Shown here: piece after piece, positions 9,047-17,976 of the stretch | How the letters are laid out: each line of letters opens with the position of its first letter | Position numbering within the stretch: the first letter of the stretch is position 1 | DNA from: Chara braunii | Lineage: Eukaryota; Streptophyta; Charophyceae; Charales; Characeae | Length of the DNA stretch: 25,289 bases | Direction of reading: 5' to 3' | Assembly (NCBI GenBank): GCA_003427395.1 | Contig: BFEA01000087.1 | Span: 1,793,698 to 1,818,986 of the forward strand | Made by a program: the position numbers and the translations under genes | Notes under the pieces: model-generated | Told to the model about the DNA's origin: nothing | Database searches by the model: none | Seen by the model: only the letters and a program-made list of their open reading frames with translations

Positions 9047-9480
9047 TCGTCCCTGCATAGTCGTCACCGATGCATCTGATTTTGTAGTAGGAGTTGTACT
9101 TTCTCATATATTTCTCACTCATCCTGATTCCCCTTCCTCATGTTCCCTACTTCCCCATCCTCCCGCTGACGCTGCGTCTCGACTTATGCCTATCCTTTCA
9201 CCACTTCCCTCCACTGACAGTCCTCTTATCACTTACTCCTTGACCATCGCAGAGGATGGGACTGTCGAGGCTTGTGTTGGGAGTTGTCCAATCGCCTTCT
9301 ACTCCCATCAGCTACCTCCTGCCAAGATAAACTACAATGTCGATGAACATTAAGTTCTCACAATAGTTTACGCTACCCGACACTGACGCGGTTATCCGCA
9401 CGGAGCGCTCTTCACGGTGTGCACAGACACTTCATTTGTCCACATTTTTCTCACGAAGCCTACGCTTTTCCCTCGTTAGG
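9027..9480 (+). pseudogene. Ty3/gypsy RNase H fragment
   Basis: RNase H degrades the RNA strand of the RNA/DNA hybrid in reverse transcription. The opening motif DFDRPCIVVTDASDFVVG matches the gypsy RNase H start, with the first catalytic Asp in TDAS. PIAFYSHQLPPAKINYNVDE corresponds to the conserved region with the catalytic Glu. A TAA at 9351-9353 falls directly after DEH. The same frame then continues to a CTDTSF motif where the family usually has TDH, passing a TGA where the family has Trp, and meets a TAG at about 9477. The reverse transcriptase that should precede it is missing. Confidence 0.88.
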
Positions 9481-9821
9481 CACATTGGTGGTGTGATTTA
9501 TTCGAGTTTAGTTTCACCATTAGCCTATCAAGGGTGAAACGAGTCGCGTCGTCGATGCATTGTCTTGACGTCCTTACCACAATCAGGAACCAGTTCACCA
9601 TGCTGCCATCTCGGTCGTCACTGTTGATCAATCGATTATCGGTGCATATCACACTCAGTACCACCACTGCCCGGATTATCGCGACATTCACTCAACACTA
9701 CGGAGTGGCAAGACCATTCCTTCATACTCCCTCGGTGAGAACGGTCTAGTGTACTTTATGTTAGATATGGTCAGCTCGAATCACGTATATGCGTTCCCTT
9801 CACTGGACAACTCTGTGTTCA

Positions 9822-10646
9822 GGTCGTAGCAGAGTTTCATGACCAAACAGCTGTCGGTCATATGGACTTCCACAAGACATTGACCCGTGTTTGCCGCCTA
9901 TACATCTGGCAGGAGTCCAAGGATTTTCCAAAGTCTACGTTCAGGTGTGTCCTACCTGCCAGGAGGTAAACAGTGCAAGCCACCTTCCGTTTATGTTACG
10001 TCAACCTCTATCAGAACCTGAGGGTCGTTGGCAGTCCATTTTGGTTGATTTTGTCAGTCCCCTCAGCCCTCCCACTCAACACGGTCATGATGTTATCTTG
10101 GTCGTCGTCGATCACTTCACGAAGTGTGCATGTTTTATCTCGTGCCGATATCGCATTAGCGCTCGTGAGGTCGTCGACATCGTCTTCGACCGATTCGCAA
10201 GAGATCACAACTGACCTCGAAGCACCATCTCCGACTGTGACTCGCGCTTTACCAGCACATTCTGGCGACGCCAACATGAGGTGTGCGGATCTCAGCTCTG
10301 CTTCTCATCATCTTACCACCCTCTGACAGATGGTCGGACTGAGGTCACCAATAAAGCTCTCAGTAATATTCTCAAAAAATTTATTAGGCATGACCAGCAG
10401 TAAGATTTTCACTTAGCCTGCGTAAAGATTGCGTACAACCACGCCATTTCGTCAACCACGGAAATGTCGTCATTCCATTGCGACCTTGGCTACCACCCTC
10501 GCGTACTCGCGAATTTCCTTCGACCGTCACGGTTGCGCCCAGACACTTGTGGTTATGCACTTGACACCTGGATCGCCCCCATGGTGACGATTATGAGGTA
10601 CACACACGAGAGTTTAACCAAGTCTCAAACTCGCATGATCGCATGA
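9822..10646 (+). pseudogene. Ty3/gypsy integrase, broken
   Basis: Integrase inserts the element's DNA into the host genome. The zinc-binding domain is split across two frames: the His half (FHDQTAVGHMDFHKT, about 9834) is in one frame and the Cys half (VCPTCQ, about 9945) in the next. The catalytic core follows in a single frame from 9891. It has ILVDFV with the first Asp, VVVDHFTKCA, then SDCDSRFTSTFW with the second Asp and YHPLTDGRTEVTNKAL with the Glu, then the AYNHAISSTTEMS block. TGA at 10212-10214 and TAA at 10401-10403 interrupt it, and TGA at 10644 ends it. The catalytic D, D and E positions are all still readable despite the stops. Confidence 0.92.
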
Positions 10647-10747
10647 ACGAACGGATCATCAATGGATCATTCGTTAAAAGTAAGTGATTATGTGCTCGTC
10701 GACACAAGCCACTTGTAGCTCGAAGTGGATACGTTTCACAAGTTCAG

Positions 10748-11112
10748 GTGTCACTTATTGGGTTCATGCCACATCCTTTAGGTCGTCGGTTGTGTAATGC
10801 TGCTAGTTCGATTAGCCTCCGTGGAAAGCTACCTAATTACCTTCAACAAACTAGCGTACACGATGTATATCACATCTCCTTGTTGTGGCTTTATCGCAGA
10901 CCATCACAGCGTTTCGTCGGACGCCCTTTTGGGAGTCCTCCACCTATCACGGTGAACGATCACGAGGAGTTCGTCGTTTCAGACATCGTATCTCGCTAAG
11001 TTACCGACGATACACCTCCAGACATCGAGTACCTTGTGCGTTGGAAGGGTTATCCTGACAAGGATACTACTTTGGAGCCCTCGAGCATTTGGAGCAAACT
11101 TGAATGTTGATG
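10748..11112 (+). pseudogene. Integrase C-terminus and chromodomain of the gypsy element
   Basis: The frame opens with a segment resembling the region between integrase and chromodomain (YHISLLWLYRRP, where chromoviruses have an FHVSLL motif). It then reads EEFVVSDIVSR, meets TAA at 10997-10999, and continues with PPDIEYLVRWKGYPDKDTT and LEPSSIW. That is the chromodomain core, with its aromatic residues (Y, W, W) retained. Chromodomains of these elements bind modified histone tails and steer insertion into heterochromatin. The frame ends with TGA at about 11110. Confidence 0.88.
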
Positions 11113-11815
11113 TGTGCATATGATCGTGCTCGTCGTGCTTAGACATGTGCTCATACTCAGCCGACTGACCCTCTTCCTCCTCGTCAGACTGAGGAGATTG
11201 CCGAGGACGAGCCCGCTCCCTCTGAGGTCGTAGACGGACGCCTCCACGCATCCACAACGCACTCGTCGACATTCTTGGCATCTAGACGACTGACTCTCTT
11301 ATCACTTATCTATCTCCTACCACCGACTCACACTATCATGTACTCCATCATTAACTTTTTTAGGATATCAGCATTTTGTGGCTCAACTTCCATATCGAGT
11401 CGACTCCTACTTCATCGACGCCATCGACCACCTCGACGACTTCAACCACTATCTTGACTTCAACTACTTTATCTGCTTCAAGTACTTTGGACTGATTACT
11501 TCATGCCACCACCCTGCCTTATGCATTCCTTTGTATGTGATGCATGATGGTTCTCGCTTAGTTGGTTCTCCCTGAGTTGGACTCTCCCTTGGTATCGCAT
11601 AGGCATGGGGACCGTAGCGTTATATTGACTCCCCCTGCTCCCAGAATGGCCTTACTCCTAAATTTGTGAGTTGTGTGCATTTTTCCCTCACCCTCTACCC
11701 TCATCACCCTAGTGTCGGTCATTGCATGTCTTCAGTTAGGCATATCTCCAACCTATTCCAGACTTCCCTTTCTTGGTCGACCCTGCATGGTGTCACCCTT
11801 CCTTCCTTCTTCCTT
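11113..11815. other. Probable 3' untranslated/LTR-side DNA of the gypsy element
   Basis: No gene is supported. Bases 11390-11480 carry loosely repeated TCGAC and CTTCAAC words. The stretch lies where the 3' end of pol and the 3' LTR would be expected, but without a second copy the LTR cannot be delimited. Confidence 0.35.
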
Positions 11816-12119
11816 TTTTTTTCCCTTCCTTTCTTTCTTTCTTCCTTTCTTCCTTTCTTCCTTTCTTCCTTTCTTCCTTTCTTTCTTCCTTTTTTTTTTT
11901 TTTTTTTTTTTCTTTCTCCTTCCTTTCCTTCATTCCCTGTTTCTTTCTCATTCCTTTCTTTCTTAATCGTTTTTTCTTTTCTTGTTTCTTTCTTTCTTTC
12001 TTTTATTTATTTATTTATTTATTTATTTATTTTTCTTTCTTGCTTTTTTGTTTTTCTTTCTCTTTCTTTCTCTATCTTTCTTTCTTTCTTTATCTCTTTC
12101 TTTCTTTCTTTCTTCTTTC
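11816..12119. repeat. (CTTT)n/(CTTC)n, poly-T and (ATTT)n microsatellite block
   Basis: About 300 bases of almost pure pyrimidine: CTTT and CTTCC repeats, a T-run at 11890-11911, an (ATTT)n run at 12003-12032 and further CTTT repeats. It ends at a single undetermined base (N) at 12120. The long predicted frames here are translations of the repeat, not genes. Confidence 0.96.
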
Positions 12120-12120
12120 N
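12120..12120. other. Undetermined base (N)
   Basis: A single N at the end of the CTTT microsatellite marks a small assembly gap or unresolved length. Confidence 0.97.
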
Positions 12121-12174
12121 CATGTTCTAGCGGTAGATCCATTCCATTTTGCTCATCCCATTGGAGATTTACCT

Positions 12175-12177
<3 letters not shown>

Positions 12178-12249
<72 letters not shown>

Positions 12250-12298
12250 CGCGCGCGCGCACACACACACACACACATACACACACACACACACACAC
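12178..12298. repeat. Compound microsatellite (CT)n(GC)n(CA)n
   Basis: About 55 bases of CT run into about 26 bases of alternating CG, then about 39 bases of CA with one TA interruption. The GC and CA parts are alternating purine-pyrimidine and are strong candidates for Z-DNA. The CT part is a mirror-symmetric polypyrimidine tract able to form triplex DNA. Confidence 0.97.
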
Positions 12299-12458
12299 TA
12301 AAGTCGACCATTTTTCTCGGGAGTGTCGCTAACTTCGGGCGATGTGGTGAGTCTTTATCCATCAGTCAAATGAATCCTGGGCAGACTGTCGGGGTTCAAC
12401 CTTCTAATGAGTCGGTGAAAGTCCGATGAAATAGTCTGGCACAGTCAGGTTTTTTTTA
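12299..12458. other. Short unassigned unique sequence
   Basis: Lies between the compound microsatellite and the 9-bp-flanked element. No gene or structure is supported. A GGGGTTCAACC word occurs without a partner A-box. Confidence 0.4.
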
Positions 12459-12812
12459 GTGTATAGCTCGGCTACCAGCCGGGCCGCCCGAGTCACCGTA
12501 TTTTCCCGGGCGGCCCGGTCGTGTAAGGACCTGGGATTGACCTAGCAAAAAAAAAAAAAAAAAAAATCGATAAAATCCCGAAAAAAAACTATGTCACGCA
12601 GAAAATTAAACTGAACAAAAATCGATAAAATCTGAAAAACAACGGTGTCATGCAGAAAATTAAACTGAACAACGTTTGCCTTAGGGTCACATCGAAATTT
12701 TGTACAAAATTTAAAACAAAAACGATTATTATGTTATTATTTTATTTTTTTATTTTTTTTGGCCCGGTCGGGCAAGTGGTCCCGGGCCACTCTGGTAGCC
12801 TAGGTGTATAGC
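12459..12812. mobile_element. Non-autonomous DNA element with 9-bp flanking duplication
   Basis: GTGTATAGC occurs at 12459-12467 and again at 12804-12812 as a direct repeat. Immediately inside are inverted ends: TCGGCTACCAG at 12468 and the complement of CTAGGCTACCAG at 12792-12803, each continuing into GC-rich sequence with CCCGGGC and GGCCCGGTCG words. The interior is A-rich and contains a 55-bp direct repeat. A 9-bp duplication with inverted ends suggests a Mutator-like or similar non-autonomous element. The inverted ends are short and imperfect. Confidence 0.6.
12565..12674. repeat. 55-bp tandem repeat inside the 12459-12812 element
   Basis: AATCGATAAAATC starts both units (12566 and 12621), each ending GCAGAAAATTAAACTGAACA. 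The exact period is 55 bp. Confidence 0.9.
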
Positions 12813-12883
12813 GCATATGACAACACACAAACACTCTCTTATGCACGCGGGATAAATGCTAGTTTCTTTTTTAGTTTTTTATT

Positions 12884-12886
<3 letters not shown>

Positions 12887-12917
<31 letters not shown>
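12887..12917. repeat. (TGAT)n microsatellite
   Basis: About seven perfect TGAT units. Confidence 0.95.
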
Positions 12918-12918
<1 letters not shown>

Positions 12919-13634
12919 AGCCCACGCCAACAGGGAAACGTTCGAATGTTCGAATGCTGGCAGGGACTCTCATTCGTGCTTGGTTAGACTTCAGGAATGG
13001 CACCCCCGTCTCTGCAGATCGGTAGCTAGAATCGATCGCCCAAAAAAAGGCCCTGGGGCGGCCTACAATTTTTTCCGTTTTTTGGGGGTGTGTGTTACCG
13101 GCCTTGGAGGGGCAGCCTGGACCGATTCGGCCTCTCGAGACCCCTCCAGGCGTTTTGCGTTGGGACCGCCCGATGGCCAACCGGGAGGGACAACCGGCCA
13201 GGCCCCCTGCCCGGGCGACGTCTAGGGCCTCGGGCGGCCCGACGACCAGCCTAGTCCGATTCGATTGGATCTTCATTTCAAAATTTGAAGGACACAGAGA
13301 ACATTTTAATGGCACGTAACACCAATGCTTTAAGGAATGTATCTGTCCACTATATGCGGTTGTGGTTTGCTTCTTTTTTTTTTCTGGTTTCATGTCGTTG
13401 TAGTGCCCTGCCAGCCAAGCATGGCATATTTCACGGGCAACACGTAACTTCTTAAAGTTGTAGCATCTTGTATCCGCCCTTAATCACAGCATAAGGGAGT
13501 TTTGTTTTTTATTTTTATTTTTAATTCGTTGTTTTTCTGGTACACAGCCCTCAATGAGGGCACAGTCCTATGAGCACCTCACAAAATGTATTTGGTGGTT
13601 ATTGTGGAGTGAGAAAGTTTTTTTTGTTTTTTTT

Positions 13635-13635
<1 letters not shown>
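12918..13635. other. Gene-free stretch with GC-rich core
   Basis: A GC-rich, CpG-containing core (about 13090-13260) interrupts otherwise AT-rich DNA. It contains two related words, AGCCTGGACCGATTCGG (about 13112) and AGCCTAGTCCGATTCG (about 13239), and CGGGCGGCCCG, similar to the GC-rich ends of the element at 12459. Frames on both strands run through it without domains. I infer another degraded element, not a gene. Confidence 0.4.

Positions 13636-13689
<54 letters not shown>
13636..13689. repeat. Poly-T run of about 54
   Basis: An uninterrupted T-run, preceded by G-interrupted T-runs from 13618. On the minus strand this is poly-A, so it could be the tail of a retrotransposed copy, though no body for one was recognised to its right. 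The length is unlikely to be exact in an assembly. Confidence 0.95.
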
Positions 13690-13691
13690 CT

Positions 13692-14500
13692 CCTTCTTGC
13701 TGGAGTAGTCTTCTGTCTTAGGTAAGTTGCCTTCTGCTCTCCATCCCCTTATGGTTTGAAATATATATGTATATATATCAGTTACATATGTATATGTTCA
13801 AGTGTGTCATTTTGGCGGTAGACGGGTGTGTGGGCACTTGGCACCGAACCACACAAACGTGGTTAACCTTGCATTTTCTATTGTATTGCCTATCTACACA
13901 TTTTCGTTATGGATAGCTTGTGATGATTTGTGAAGGGAATGCGAGAGAATCTGTTTTTTTTTCAAACAACACACATTTCGGTTTTGTGAGCTCTCTGTCT
14001 TGGCAGATTTGAGCGACTAAGATCGGGTTCGTACTAGTGAGTTATCCCCTTTTTTTGTGGTTGGATATGTCTTGTTGATTTTATTGATTATACACATTTT
14101 TTTTCCTGCTTTAGAGCATGGGCTGTTTGGATGTTTACTGGTGGTTACGGGTTCTCTTTGGGGGGAACGTATGTTTTGTAGGCCAGAGTGAAAGACTTTT
14201 CCAGTTTTTTTGAACCCTTAGCATGGGGAGGTCGATGTTTTCTTGCTGGAAGAGTATTCTATCTTAGGTAAGTTGTCTCTTATCTTCTTCCTCCTCTTTC
14301 GGAGTAACGCGAGTGTGTAATTTGAGATGAATGTCGGGAATGACAATGTTGTTACATTTTATCGTTTTTGTAAACGAGTTTTTTGTTTTGCGGGCCGATG
14401 CGGAAGGCTCTCCAAGTTTTTTCGGACCTTTGAGGGGGAAGGGTCGGTGCCTTCTTGCAGGAGTAGTCTTCTGTCTTAGGTAAGTTGCCTTCTACCCTAC
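13692..14500 (+). repeat. Three copies of a block ending in a perfect splice-donor sequence
   Basis: CTTCTTGCTGGAGTAGTCTT (13694) and its variants recur near 14240 and 14450. Each is followed by a TCTTAG/GTAAGTTG junction at 13722, 14268 and 14480. AG/GTAAGT is the optimal U1-type 5' splice site. Copies 2 and 3 match over at least 130 bases upstream (period 212 bp). Copies 1 and 3 match more closely downstream (TTGCCTTCT, CATCCCCTTATGGTTTGAA). They could be duplicated exons of a gene or repeats of a non-coding element. Confidence 0.7.
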
Positions 14501-14605
14501 ATCCCCTTAATCCCCTTATGGTTTGAACTTTGAAATATATTCTCTACCACGTGGGCGTGGGGAACGGAGACCTAAGGTAGCCAAAACAATGAGACTAAGA
14601 GTGTG

Positions 14606-14611
<6 letters not shown>

Positions 14612-14666
<55 letters not shown>

Positions 14667-14723
14667 TGTGTTCCGTTTGTTGATATGAGTGAGAGAGAGA
14701 GAGAGACAGAGAGTGAGAAAGAG

Positions 14724-14757
<34 letters not shown>

Positions 14758-14823
14758 AGAAGGGGGGAGCTAGCAGAGAGAGAGAGAGGTAGAAGGGGGG
14801 AGCTAGCAGAGAGAGAGAGAGAG
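14612..14823. repeat. (GA)n microsatellite with 33-bp duplication
   Basis: GA runs at 14612-14663 and 14694-14754, with some variants. A unit containing GGTAGAAGGGGGGAGCTAGC then repeats at 14755 and 14788 (period 33). The tract abuts the foldback element that starts at about 14829. Confidence 0.95.
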
Positions 14824-14828
14824 AAGCT

Positions 14829-14994
14829 GAATAACGACCATTTCGTCAAAATGAACGTTCTTTATTTTTTGAACGAAATTGAAACTAAGTTTTTTCATCT
14901 TTAGACGAGTTTTCGACCAAAAAAGTTGAAAAAACGCAGTTTCGATTTCACTCGAAAAATATAAAATGTTCATTTTGACGAAATGGTAGCTAAT
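14829..14994. mobile_element. Foldback/MITE element, family B copy 2
   Basis: The left arm reads ACGACCATTTCGTCAAAATG and continues with TTTATTTTTTGAACGAAATT, almost identical to the left arm at 4390. The right arm (about 14937-14994) is its inverted partner, ending TTTTGACGAAATGGTAGC. The central part is short and lacks the GGGTCCAGCGTTTG portion of copy 1. Two diverged copies in one 25-kb window indicate a multicopy family. It sits at the edge of a GA microsatellite. Confidence 0.88.
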
Positions 14995-15245
14995 GGCAAA
15001 ATTAAAATATGGGTCAAATTGCGGCCTCGATCTATTTCACAGTTGGAGTGATTTTTTAAAATATATTTAGCACTTTTCATGGAAAAATCACAACAAAATT
15101 GCCCTTGATTTAACATTTCAAAGTTGTCCCGCCCTACTCCCTGACCACTGCCAATTTATTTAGCATTTGAAAGTCCGATTCTGGAGAATAAGTGGAGTGG
15201 ATGACAGGAGTTTTCCGGTGCAACTACTTGTAAACCCCCACCAAT
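14995..15245. other. Unassigned sequence with a 27-bp repeat
   Basis: No gene. CCCTACTCCCTGACCACTGC at about 15132 recurs at 15253, inside the LINE-leader copy, with about 25 of 27 bases identical over the longer word and an offset of 121 bp. Confidence 0.6.
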
Positions 15246-15417
15246 GGCCCCACCCTACTCCCTGACCACTGCGAATTAGGGTGGGGAGCAACATGCATCA
15301 CCGTGATTATGAGGGGTAGCTATGCTTGTAGGGGTCCCCTATAGGCTTAGGAGTAGCGGTGGGTAGGTAGTACAGGTGAATTCGAGAGAAGCATATAGCT
15401 TAGTTTTGGGGGAAACA
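15246..15417 (+). mobile_element. Isolated copy of the LINE 5' leader, inverted relative to the LINE
   Basis: This stretch is homologous to the reverse complement of 19237-19405, the DNA just upstream of the LINE endonuclease frame. Shared words include GGTAGCTATGCTTG, GGCTTAGGAG, GGTAGGTAGT and GTGAATTCGAGAG (GTGAATTTGAGAG in the other). By eye most positions match, with several indels. No LINE coding sequence follows it, so it is a lone 5' end or a separate short element that the LINE leader shares. Confidence 0.75.
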
Positions 15418-15759
15418 AACAAACAGAGCATGATGCTGATTAGTTTGTGAAGATGGATCTCTCTTTCTCTATTTTTTTGAACCGCCAGTTCCCAACCATT
15501 TTTTCAAAGTTGCGGCTTGCATGCTATCAGTCAAAAGGAGGCGCATGCTGATTCGTTTCTTTTGGAGTGCAACGCATTTCTAGCCCCAGAGAAACGTGCC
15601 TTGGAAGTACTGATGGTTTAAATTTTATTTATTTTTTTATCTTTATTTTTTTTTTGTGAACAAATTTTTATGGTCTAGGATTCATATCCGTTATGAGGAG
15701 CGTAAGTCCGGTTCCTATTCCCCCGACAAGTCAAAAAAATACATCGTTTTACCCACTAA
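15418..15759. other. Gene-free stretch
   Basis: Contains a T-rich tract (15619-15656). No gene, RNA or repeat recognised. Confidence 0.4.
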
Positions 15760-16130
15760 ACTTTTCCTTCCGTCTAGCCGAAGGAACCCTGACCAGAATT
15801 GATTACTCCTTCTAAGGAGGATTGACTGTCAGTTTGCCCTGACCACTTCCTCTCAGGCTTCTATCCAGAGCCTGTCGAATAGAGTCCCTGCAAAATGAGA
15901 AGAGTGGGGGGGTCCACTCAGTGTTCTGTTGCATGTCCTTGTCCATCATTGTGTGTCCAGTTTGCCTTGTTGTTGATCCCCCTTCGGGGCCTTCTTTGCC
16001 TTCTACCAGGGCACCCAGCAGGAGACCTTGTAGACTTCATGATTGTGCCTGGTGCCATTTCTTCCACCTCAATCTGTTTTCAACTATCGTTGCCACCTTG
16101 TCTTTTAGCAGCTAGTTCCTCATGAAGGTT
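15760..16130 (-). pseudogene. Possible decayed coding fragment
   Basis: On the minus strand a frame reading EELAAKRQGGNDS, a stop, then VEEMAPGTIMKS and the basic stretch GRRQRRPRRG looks protein-like between about 16120 and 15905. The plus strand also has short frames over the same bases, without motifs. The family is unknown, and it is not an evident continuation of the LINE. Confidence 0.25.
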
Positions 16131-16385
16131 GTTTCTTGGTTGCTTGTCCTTCTGATATTCTTTTTAGAAATTCCTTACTTTAAAATTTGTTGTATTTATT
16201 ATTAATATAATATTCATTATTCATAGTCACAAAGTATTATTGAATCGTAAGATGCTTGCACGGATAGCAATTCTTCAAGTTGATATCACAACCTTTAAAA
16301 TGCTTCGTTATAAATTATTAAAAATATATATATATTTCTTATACAATACAATCTATTTCTTAGTAAAGTGAATATTTATAATTGG
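16131..16385. other. AT-rich stretch without genes
   Basis: Very AT-rich (TTATTATTAATATAATATTC type), including a TA run at 16326-16336. It abuts the truncated 3' end of the LINE, so it may be inserted DNA or the target site. Confidence 0.5.
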
Positions 16386-16429
16386 CATTTTAGTTAAAAT
16401 ACTTCGAATAATTATACCACTTATGTGTC

Positions 16430-16782
16430 TCATAGAGTTGACTGTTCTCCACCATCTGCTCCTGATTTTCGTCTCTGCAAGTCCACAGGTAACGCCTGAC
16501 TCTAACCTTCAGCTTTTTCAGGTCGTCGTCGGGAGGGGACCATATGGAGGCCATATACCACCGGGTGGAGAATACTGTTGTGTTGATGATCAAGGTTCTC
16601 CGTAGCTGGGAGGTGGCTAAACGGGTTATAACTCTAGCGATTAAAGTCTCCCCCATACCTTGCCAAATGCTATGTCTATTTACCATAATGCCCAGGTATC
16701 TTGAGTGTTTGGTCGCCTGTGGTCCATGACATTGGGGTGGATGAGTCTGGAGGTTGGGGGGGGGGTGCCTTGTGCAAGCCAC
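16430..16782 (-). pseudogene. LINE post-RT region
   Basis: Reads SRYLGIMVNRHSIWQGMGET and RTLIINTTVFSTRWYMASIW. These match the conserved segments after the RT active site in plant LINEs (the YLGI thumb-region motif, then the N-to-Y block before the end of ORF2). The family normally continues for several hundred residues, sometimes with an RNase H; here it ends within about 120. A frame change separates it from the RT part above 16784. Confidence 0.85.
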
Positions 16783-16783
16783 C

Positions 16784-17535
16784 TCATTGCATTTTCGACC
16801 AGTTTACCTTAATTTCTGAGGCGAGTTTGAAGGCTTCCATAGCGCGGGCGAAGAAGGAGGAATTACTAGCGAGAATAAGGACCGTGAGATCATCTGTGAA
16901 CATCTGTGCAGTGGAAAAAACGAAGCCGTGGAAGGGGTTGTGGTTTTGTTCAGCCAGACAGTCTATGGATGGATCCTCGCGGAGGAAATATGCAATGACT
17001 TTCATTGTGAACAAGAATAAAAACAAGGGGGTGCAAGGGGTTCGCCTTGACAGACCGATTTCGATATTAGATAGGTTTTTGACATTATTCTGTTTATCTG
17101 CACCCTGGCCGTGACATCCTCATAGAGCACTCTTACCCATTCTCTGAGGTTTGGGCCAACTCTCGTCTTCTCCATACAACTGTGTAGGAAGTCCCAATTG
17201 TCTTGATCATAGGTTTTTTCGAAATAAAAAAATAGGATAGCCGCTTGCATTCGTTTTTTTGTGATCTTCTTCGCAACCTCATTTAGAGCCATCACATTAT
17301 CCATGATATATCAACCCAGAATGAAACCTGCTTGGTCGATGTGAAAGCATTTGTCTGTTAGTTTTATGATTCTGTTCGCTAATGCCTTTGCTAAGATTTT
17401 GTAAGGCGTTGTGAGAAGTGAGATTGATATGTAGTTCTTGAGGTCCTCCTTGTCACCCTTCTTGTACATTAGTGAGACTATGCTGATGCTTAGAGATTGA
17501 GCCAGGTCTGTTTTGTCCTTGCTGTCATTAATAAA
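16784..17535 (-). pseudogene. LINE reverse transcriptase, main part
   Basis: From 17535 downward the reading gives LMYKKGDKEDLKNY, ISLLTTPYKILAKALANRI and DQAGFILG, which are RT blocks 1 to 3. A TGA near 17312 falls where LINEs usually have Arg, so CGA to TGA is likely. The block with the first catalytic Asp reads AAILFFYFEKTYD, with Tyr where the family has Asp (LDFEKA). Block B is VCQGEPLAPPCF. After a frame change the active-site block reads FTDD, retaining both aspartates of the usual YADD or FADD. The enzyme would copy element RNA at the nicked target; it cannot work as it stands. Confidence 0.92.
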
Positions 17536-17537
17536 GT

Positions 17538-17921
17538 TCAGGAGTCATTTATGAGTGTGGGCCAGAACCGAATCCATAATTCCTTGGGCAGTCCATCGAT
17601 TCCTAGTGCTCTACCATTTCCCATATGGGACAAGGCTGCACGCAGTTCCCCTAGGGTGATTGGTTTGTCCAGGTCCTCCGTTTGTTGTTGGGTAATTGTT
17701 CTCTCTAGGTGGGTCATCATTTGCTGACGGACGTTGATGTTCGCTGACTTGGGGGGGGAGGTAGTTTTGGACTCGTAGAGGTCGACGTAGAAAAATTTGA
17801 CTATTTTTACCATGTCTCTGCTGTTCCCCTGGTCTGTTGGGTCCTTCAATCTCTCGATCATGTTGTTCCTTGCATTGGCCTTAATTTTGAAAAAGAAGAA
17901 TTTTGATATGGATTCATTCAA
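17538..17921 (-). pseudogene. LINE RT N-terminal region
   Basis: An open frame of 127 codons. It has FFYVDLYES, then LDKPITLGELRAALSHMGNG and RALGIDGLPKELWIRFW, the typical 'lead-in' of LINE reverse transcriptases, where ITxxEL and GxDGLP are conserved. It links to the main RT part after a change of frame near 17540. Confidence 0.9.
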
Positions 17922-17976
17922 GGTGTGGTCATTTATTCAGGCGCGTATTTGTAGGTCCCTGGGTTCTCATTTCCAT

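Larger units (their letters stand above)
8714..11112 (+). mobile_element. Degenerate chromodomain Ty3/gypsy retrotransposon (chromovirus-like)
   Basis: In order on the plus strand there are a gag-like N-terminus, RNase H, integrase (zinc finger and catalytic core) and a C-terminal chromodomain. That order, with integrase after RNase H, defines Ty3/gypsy, and the chromodomain defines chromoviruses. Protease and reverse transcriptase are absent, apparently by internal deletion near 9030. Frameshifts and stops interrupt every part, so the element is dead. LTRs could not be recognised on either side. The parts are listed separately. Confidence 0.9.

Noticed and set aside
11773-12429. 218-codon plus frame and overlapping frames
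   Set aside because: It is translation of CTTT, CT, GC and CA microsatellites (Phe/Ser/Leu and Arg/Ala/His-Thr runs) and crosses an N.
12370-12430. Another tRNA-like B-box (GGGGTTCAACC)
   Set aside because: No partner A-box at the right distance and no stem on either strand.
13636-13689. Poly-A tail of the LINE
   Set aside because: The LINE lies on the minus strand from 19405 to 16386. The run is 2.7 kb beyond its truncated end, with other elements between.
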